Shown in pieces: positions 1 through 4,197 of a stretch of DNA of 6,247 bases. Under the pieces are notes generated by a model, which was not told the DNA's origin, did no database searches, and was given only the letters and a program-made list of their open reading frames with translations. A program made the translations under genes and the position numbers. Every line of letters starts with the position of its first letter. Position 1 is the first letter of the stretch. The stretch covers positions 1-6,247 of the forward strand of contig CAIOHW010000065.1 in assembly GCA_903858195.1 (NCBI GenBank), given 5' to 3'. Source of the stretch: Oligoflexia bacterium (GTDB lineage Bacteria > Bdellovibrionota > UBA1018).

Positions 1-31
1 GCATGCGGGCCACGCCTCCTGAATGAATCAT
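1..31 (-). CDS. Start of the next operon gene, cut by the left edge (product unknown)
   Basis: A minus-strand frame overlaps the purL stop: ATG at 31-29 and TGA at 30-28 form an ATGA overlap typical of translationally coupled genes. The frame is open to the edge and reads M-I-H-S-G-G-V-A-R-M. Three in-frame ATGs are possible starts: 37-35, 31-29 and 4-2. The innermost has a perfect AGGAGG at 20-15, 10 bases upstream; the outer two share GGAGG at 46-42. Too little is visible to name the product. In this context purQ, the glutaminase partner of PurL, or purF would be natural neighbours. A purF start at 4-2 of the usual M-C-G type is excluded, because the next codon begins with C. The presence of a gene is fairly likely; its identity is a guess. 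Confidence 0.45.
   Translation of the reverse strand, partial: MIHSGGVARM
15..20 (-). promoter_or_regulatory. Strong Shine-Dalgarno site (AGGAGG) just after purL
   Basis: The plus strand reads CCTCCT, so the minus-strand transcript carries AGGAGG, a full complement of the 16S rRNA tail. It lies 10 bases before ATG 4-2 and a few bases after the purL stop, so it favours ATG 4-2 as the start of the downstream gene. It would also be translated if initiation occurs at the ATG that overlaps the purL stop. Confidence 0.5.
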
Positions 32-2970
32 GTCCATGAATCCTCCGCGCGCCAGGCCTTGCGAAGTTCTGAAACAGCGACACTCCACTGCCCCACGACC
101 TCGAGGCGACCGCTGGCAGTGACCGAACCCAGCCGGCGGTACGGAAGCTTCAGCGCCTCCCACTCGGACTCGAGGATCGCCGAGTCCGCCTCACCGCACG
201 ACACGATCATGCGATGGAAGCCTTCGCCGAAGGCCCATGCCTCGGGCGTGCCCTCATCCGGCATTCGGACCGTGATGCCAAGTCCGCGAGCCATGAGACC
301 CTCAGCAAGCGCAACCAGCAGACCGCCATCCGAAACGTCATGCAGCGAGCGGATACGTCCCTGCTCCTTGCCCTGCACACCGCCCAGCCATCCGTAAAGA
401 CGTCGGGCGAGCGCCCACTGCGGTCGCTGGGGCACCTCGACCGGAGTACACCCGAAACGGTCGGCAAAAAGACTGCCCGAGAGGTCGTTGCAGTCCGGAC
501 CCAGAACATAGATCGCATCGCTGGGGCTCTTGAAGTCAGCGCTCCTCGCCCAGCGCACTCCCTTCAGGCTCCCGATCGCGTGGCAAACCAGGGTGCCTGC
601 GATCGGACGTCCGGTAAAGGAGGCCGCAGCCTGCACGATCGGCACACCCATCGCAAGCGATGCCTCGCGCAGGCTCTCGAGCGTTTCGACCAGCTCACGA
701 GCAGCGAGGGGATGCCTCTCGGGCGATTCTCCACGCCATTGAATCGAAAGCGCGCACATGGATTCGTCGGCGCCCACCTGTGCACCGGTGCAGACCAGGT
801 TTCTCAAGGCCTCATCGAGCGACATCTCCGCACGCCAGTCATATCCGCCATGATGGCGTCGGTTGCGGCTCCCGACCGAGAGCGCGACCATGGGCCCGGC
901 ATTCATGCCGTGGCCATGCAACATGGCCACGGTTCCGTCGTTGGGGCCGTGAAGCCAGTCTCCAGATGAAAGAGCCACCGAATGCATGGGCTTGAGGACG
1001 GTATGCGCCTGGGCCTCGAGATCAAATGCCTGGAGGATGCGTTCGGGCGAACGAACCTCGGCGGTCCCGAGGAGCTCCCGAAGGATCAGATCACCGCCCT
1101 TCTTGAAGGGCGGATGATCCGGCTCGCGAACCTCACGGTCGGCCGGTGCCGAGGCATAAACCACCTTCTGAATCGGAGCGCCGTCCCAAAGGAAGGTGAG
1201 ATCGACATCGACGACCGGCTCGGTGCCACGGTGGATTCGAACCCTCCCGGAAGAGTCAAAACCACCGCAGGCATGGAGTTGCACACCCCAGGCTTCGAGG
1301 TGCGCCTTGAGCTCCGCCCAGCGATCCGGCCTCACCGAGAGCACGAGAGATTCGCGGCGCGAGAGAAGCTCTCCCAACTGGTTGATCGGCAAGTTCAGGG
1401 CAGCCCCGCCGGTCTCACGAGCCAGCTGCACAACCGCCCAGATCGCCGGAAGGGCACCGCTCGAGCGCACAGCCGAAACCAGCCCCTTCTGGTGGGCTTC
1501 ACCCAGCGCATCCATCCACTTGCGCTGGGAAACGGGATCTTCAAGGGAAGCCGGCCCGGAGGTTCCGGTTGCCAGCCATCCGATCCGATCGCCCGAGGCG
1601 GCGCTTGCTCGCTCCCGTCCCAGGACCGCACCCACGCCGCTGCTGGCAATCAATGGAGAGTGCGACGTTGCATCCCCATCACCGAGGTCCGCCCCAGCCA
1701 ACATGGGCACCTGGGTGCGATTGCTTGCCAGCTCAGCCGCGCGCCTGAGGATGCCCTTTTGCAGGGGATCGCCCTCGAAAACCTGGCTTTGCATCAGCGG
1801 TAGTGACAAGGCGTCCGAGGCAAGAAGATCGCGCTGTACTCCCAGGATCGTATTCAAGGCCTCTGCATAAGGATCGCGCACGGATCCATCGGCCGAAATT
1901 CGCGAGCCCCACGACACGGCCACCTCATCTGAGAGTGCGAGAAGCGCGGGCCTCGACTCGTTTGACGAAAGGATCCAAGGCCGCGGCTGCTGCTGAACGG
2001 TCGCGCCAATGGTCTCGGAAAAAAGGTTCACATAGGTGCGGCTTCGATCGGAGGCTTCGAACTCGGCCGACCAGATCCTGCCGCGCCCCTGTGCACTCCA
2101 ACAGGTGGCAAGAAGCGCAAGCTCGAGCTCTGCAGGCTCGGTCGATCGCCCGGAGCTTCCCCAGTGTGCGCGCACTGCATCCCAATGTTCCCGCGTCCAA
2201 TCCCATCCGCGCACACGCGAATACTCAAGCCAGTGCTCGGGGCTTCCCTTGGCAAACGAGATGGATCCATCCGAACTCGCGGAAGGCTGGGCTGCAACCG
2301 GCATCAGGCGCGGCGAGTTGAGCCTGCGCGCAAATCCCTGGAGCGAGGGTTTGGCAATGGCTCCCGATCCTTCGAAACGAGGGACGTCTTCACGCTGCTT
2401 TTTTTCCTGATGAAAACGATCATTGCTGACGATCTCGTGCTCGGGAAGAATCGTCCAGGTCTCGGAGGCCTCGTTGCACCACACGTCCCGGGCCAGCTGC
2501 GAGAGATCGGCCTCCATGAGGTGCCCTCCCTCGAGGAGCAGAAGCTGTCCGGTGGCTGTGGTTGCTCCCTGCAGATCAGAGCCCAGCACCACGCGAAGCG
2601 CCTCAAGAGCGGCCTGAGCGCGAGAATCCGTGAGTCCGGTGCGAAGCCTGCGTTCGACACCCCAGAACTTGCCTGGGCGAACCGGCGAGGCCTCCATGAG
2701 GTCCTCGAGGCTTCCCTGCTTTCCGGAGGCCGAGGGAATCAGATTGCCGGTGAACAGCCACTGGGTCACGCGATCTTGGAAGATCTCCTGGCAGGCCGGA
2801 ATGATGTCTTCGCGAGACCGCGGAACGTCGATCCAGTAGACATCAATGAGGCGCGCCCACCGAATCTTCTTTCGAAGCTCCGGGAGCTGGCCGTGGATAC
2901 GCTTGAGCAGGCTCTGGGCCGTGGGATCCGAATACTCGGGCCGAATGGCCACTTCAATGCGGGCAAACAT
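28..2970 (-). CDS. purL: PurL-family protein (PurS-PurL fusion type FGAM synthase homologue) with degenerate active-site motifs
   Basis: Canonical members convert FGAR, ATP and glutamine to FGAM, step 4 of purine synthesis, in the cytoplasm. At 980 residues this is near the usual length of the fused form without a glutaminase domain, so ammonia would come from a separate PurQ. Residues 1-79 and about 100-178 look like two PurS-like repeats (RIEVAIRPEYSDP and ERRLRTGLTDSRAQAALEAL). A linker (about 245-290, with TEPAELELA) precedes two AIR-synthase-like halves, 300-605 and 625-960. Retained: GVQRD (377-381), DEALRN (719-724), HDVSDGGLLVALAE (877-890). Lost: WSEHC reads WSAQG (291-295), ETHNHPS reads RISADGS (357-363), DCGAGG reads SSGALP (503-508), GKDS reads AAAS (781-784), and the Gly-rich loop near 466-478 is shortened. 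There are no internal stops. The start ATG gives a PurS-like beginning but lacks a clear Shine-Dalgarno. It may be a pseudoenzyme ('AIR synthase-related') or a divergent enzyme. The family is secure; activity is doubtful. Confidence 0.85.
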   Translation of the reverse strand: MFARIEVAIRPEYSDPTAQSLLKRIHGQLPELRKKIRWARLIDVYWIDVPRSREDIIPACQEIFQDRVTQWLFTGNLIPSASGKQGSLEDLMEASPVRPGKFWGVERRLRTGLTDSRAQAALEALRVVLGSDLQGATTATGQLLLLEGGHLMEADLSQLARDVWCNEASETWTILPEHEIVSNDRFHQEKKQREDVPRFEGSGAIAKPSLQGFARRLNSPRLMPVAAQPSASSDGSISFAKGSPEHWLEYSRVRGWDWTREHWDAVRAHWGSSGRSTEPAELELALLATCWSAQGRGRIWSAEFEASDRSRTYVNLFSETIGATVQQQPRPWILSSNESRPALLALSDEVAVSWGSRISADGSVRDPYAEALNTILGVQRDLLASDALSLPLMQSQVFEGDPLQKGILRRAAELASNRTQVPMLAGADLGDGDATSHSPLIASSGVGAVLGRERASAASGDRIGWLATGTSGPASLEDPVSQRKWMDALGEAHQKGLVSAVRSSGALPAIWAVVQLARETGGAALNLPINQLGELLSRRESLVLSVRPDRWAELKAHLEAWGVQLHACGGFDSSGRVRIHRGTEPVVDVDLTFLWDGAPIQKVVYASAPADREVREPDHPPFKKGGDLILRELLGTAEVRSPERILQAFDLEAQAHTVLKPMHSVALSSGDWLHGPNDGTVAMLHGHGMNAGPMVALSVGSRNRRHHGGYDWRAEMSLDEALRNLVCTGAQVGADESMCALSIQWRGESPERHPLAARELVETLESLREASLAMGVPIVQAAASFTGRPIAGTLVCHAIGSLKGVRWARSADFKSPSDAIYVLGPDCNDLSGSLFADRFGCTPVEVPQRPQWALARRLYGWLGGVQGKEQGRIRSLHDVSDGGLLVALAEGLMARGLGITVRMPDEGTPEAWAFGEGFHRMIVSCGEADSAILESEWEALKLPYRRLGSVTASGRLEVVGQWSVAVSELRKAWRAEDSWT
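42..46 (-). promoter_or_regulatory. Possible Shine-Dalgarno site (GGAGG) inside the purL 3' end
   Basis: GGAGG in the last codons of purL is 4 bases from ATG 37-35 and 10 bases from ATG 31-29, the one overlapping the purL stop. It could support translational coupling of the downstream gene. It competes with AGGAGG at 20-15 as the site that decides the start. Confidence 0.3.
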
Positions 2971-2997
2971 AGCTGTGCCAAGAATGCCCCACGTCCC

Positions 2998-3075
2998 GAT
3001 TCAGCGCAAAAGATTCAGTACTTAACGCGCCGCGCAATCGTCGTCCTTTTCGAAGTCAAAACAGACGGTTGAATC
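2998..3075. repeat. Three GATTCA motifs in the divergent promoter region
   Basis: GATTCAG occurs at 2998-3004 and again at 3012-3018, giving direct repeats with a 14-base period. An inverted copy, TGAATC, is at 3070-3075 and overlaps the proposed -35 box of the plus-strand gene. The arrangement could be a binding site for a regulator, but the words are short and chance remains possible. Confidence 0.3.
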
Positions 3076-3097
3076 GACGACGCAGGCTGGCTAGGAT
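3069..3097 (+). promoter_or_regulatory. Possible sigma70-type promoter for the small plus-strand gene
   Basis: TTGAAT at 3069-3074 (four of six matches to TTGACA), a spacer of exactly 17 bases, and TAGGAT at 3092-3097 (four of six matches to TATAAT). Transcription would begin about position 3104, right at the ATG at 3105, giving a nearly leaderless mRNA. That conflicts with use of the AGGA at 3093-3096 as a ribosome-binding site, so either the promoter lies further upstream or the transcript is leaderless. Confidence 0.3.
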
Positions 3098-3104
3098 CGA
3101 GGGC

Positions 3105-3350
3105 ATGAGCGCGACGAGCACCCCATCCAGTTCCCAAGGAAGCCCGGTCACCGGGATCATCGACGAAAAGCAGGTGATCATCGATTTCGGCAAGTACGAA
3201 GGCCGCACGGTATCCGAGGTGGCTGAACTGGATCCTGAGTTCTACAACCGCCTGGCTTCCGAGAAGGAAAACGGCGTTTTTGCCATTCGCCGGCAAAAGG
3301 ACAAGAGCTTCAGGCTCTACGTGAATCCCCTGACCCAGATGGATCACTGA
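3105..3350 (+). CDS. Small protein with an ExoX C-terminal-like domain
   Basis: The product has 81 residues. After a polar Ser/Thr-rich N-terminus (1-16) there is a compact domain: IIDFGKYEGRTVSEVAELDP at 25-44, then EFYNRL, and a basic strand region with FAIRRQKDKSFRLYVNPL at 59-76. The FGKY-x-G-(K/R)-T-x-x-E pattern followed by D-P-x-(F/Y) is characteristic of the small domain found at the C-terminus of exonuclease X and in related short stand-alone proteins. No nuclease domain is attached, so a nuclease role is not implied; nucleic-acid binding is only a guess. ATG 3105 is chosen over TTG 3069 because AGGA at 3093-3096 lies 8 bases before it and the extra 12 residues are Arg-rich and unlike the family. 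The gene is divergent from purL and its 3' end overlaps that of dapF by 41 bases. An intrinsic terminator follows 24 bases after the stop. Confidence 0.75.
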   Translation: MSATSTPSSSQGSPVTGIIDEKQVIIDFGKYEGRTVSEVAELDPEFYNRLASEKENGVFAIRRQKDKSFRLYVNPLTQMDH

Positions 3351-4185
3351 GCTCACCCCGAAAGACTTCAACGGCAGGGCCGGTCATCCAGACCGGTCCT
3401 GTTTTTTTTCCATCCCAGTCAAGCCTAAGCGCCCCCCCGGGCAGCTTGACCCGAAGGCTCCCCCCCTTGCCTCGAAGCTGCGCATGAAGGGTCGCGACGG
3501 CCGACGCACAGGCACCCGTACCGCAGGCAGCCGTGATGCCCGCCCCGCGCTCCCAAACCCTGACATCGATCTCTCCTGCGCGGGAGGCGCACACAAATTC
3601 GACGTTCGTGCGCTTGGGGAACCTCGGGTGATTCTCGATCGCGGGGCCGAGCTTTTCCAGCTCCAGGTCATCCAGGCTTTGCGATCCCTCGAGAAAGATC
3701 ACGGCATGGGGATTACCCATGCTCACTTCCCAGAACCGGATCTGCCCGTGCGCAGTGGATAGCACCTCGGCAGAGTCTGCAAGCAGGCGCGGAGCCCCCA
3801 TGTTGACCCTCACCTGCCTGCCCTCGACAAAAACCTCGAGCACGCCTGCCCCGGTCTCGATTCGGTAAGAAGGCCTGCCGCGGAGGGCTGCGGGCGCATG
3901 ATCATGGAGGTAGAGCGCGACGGCACGGATGCCGTTTCCGCACATCTCGGCCGTTGAACCATCGGCGTTCCAGATGTCCATCTTTGCATCTGCTATGGCA
4001 TCTGCCTGAGAAGGCCCGACGACCAGAATCTGGTCCGCACCCACTCCGAACCGGCGATCACACCAGGCCCGCGCGCGCTCCTCGGTGACCTCGATTCCCA
4101 AAGCATCGCTCAAGCGATCCAGGACGATGAAGTCATTGCCAAGGCCGTGCATCTTTGTGAATGGAATCTTCTTCATCACCCTCAT
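3310..4185 (-). CDS. dapF: Diaminopimelate epimerase
   Basis: DapF interconverts LL- and meso-diaminopimelate in the cytoplasm, without a cofactor, supplying lysine and the peptidoglycan cross-linking residue. The two catalytic cysteines are present: Cys82 in NADGSTAEMCGNGIR (73-87) and Cys221 in WERGAGITAACGTGACAS (211-228). Other family marks are KMHGLGNDF (11-19), MGNPHAV (156-162) and NVEFV (194-198). The 291 residues are a little longer than usual because of a Ser/Gly-rich tail after about residue 278, which overlaps the convergent gene. The listed start gives M-R-V-M-K-K. The ATG three codons later (4176) gives the more typical family N-terminus M-K-K-I-P-F-T-K-M-H-G and has GAGG just upstream, so the true start may be 4176. 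It follows the coiled-coil gene by 12 bases on the same strand, so the two are probably co-transcribed. No terminator is seen after its stop. Confidence 0.97.
   Translation of the reverse strand: MRVMKKIPFTKMHGLGNDFIVLDRLSDALGIEVTEERARAWCDRRFGVGADQILVVGPSQADAIADAKMDIWNADGSTAEMCGNGIRAVALYLHDHAPAALRGRPSYRIETGAGVLEVFVEGRQVRVNMGAPRLLADSAEVLSTAHGQIRFWEVSMGNPHAVIFLEGSQSLDDLELEKLGPAIENHPRFPKRTNVEFVCASRAGEIDVRVWERGAGITAACGTGACASAVATLHAQLRGKGGSLRVKLPGGALRLDWDGKKTGPVWMTGPAVEVFRGELSDPSGSGDSRRA
3375..3409 (+). terminator. Strong intrinsic terminator of the small plus-strand gene, inside antisense dapF
   Basis: An 11-base-pair stem (3375-3385 with 3391-3401, one G-U pair) closes a 5-base loop ATCCA and is followed by eight T at 3402-3409. 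It begins 24 bases after the TGA of the gene at 3105-3350. It is one-directional: on the minus strand the hairpin is preceded by A8 and lacks a following T run, so dapF transcription should pass. The same bases encode DapF residues from about 259 to 271, including the conserved V-W-M-T-G-P-A. Confidence 0.85.
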
Positions 4186-4197
4186 CCGGTCTGGTCT

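Larger units (their letters stand above)
2971..3104. other. Divergent intergenic region between purL and the small plus-strand gene
   Basis: These 134 bases must hold the plus-strand promoter of the small gene and probably a minus-strand promoter for purL. The region is more AT-rich in the middle than its surroundings. A TTGACT at 3059-3054 on the minus strand could be a -35 box for purL, but no convincing -10 follows at normal spacing. No riboswitch fold or recognisable purine-repressor palindrome was seen. It contains three copies of GATTCA. Confidence 0.6.

Noticed and set aside
214..969. Open plus-strand frame of about 250 codons antisense to purL
   Set aside because: It lies fully within the purL coding region on the other strand, has no family resemblance, and is typical of GC-rich antisense shadows.
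982..1803. Open plus-strand frame of about 270 codons antisense to purL
   Set aside because: Composition mirrors the purL codons and no domain is recognisable; purL is clearly supported on the minus strand.
3054..3059. TTGACT on the minus strand as a purL -35 box
   Set aside because: The bases at the expected -10 position read TGCGCG, which is a poor match, so no promoter was called.
2164..3072. Open plus-strand frame of about 300 codons reaching into the intergenic region
   Set aside because: Antisense to the PurS-like N-terminal part of purL; no ribosome-binding site or recognisable motif was seen.
3069..3104. TTG start giving the small gene 12 extra N-terminal residues
   Set aside because: ATG 3105 has AGGA at good spacing, and the extra residues are Arg-rich and lie over the promoter-like hexamers.
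3278..3298. Perfect 7-bp inverted repeat TTTTGCC / GGCAAAA just past the dapF stop
   Set aside because: It lies within the coding sequence of the small plus-strand gene, and on the minus strand the stem is not followed by a T run, so it does not qualify as a dapF terminator.
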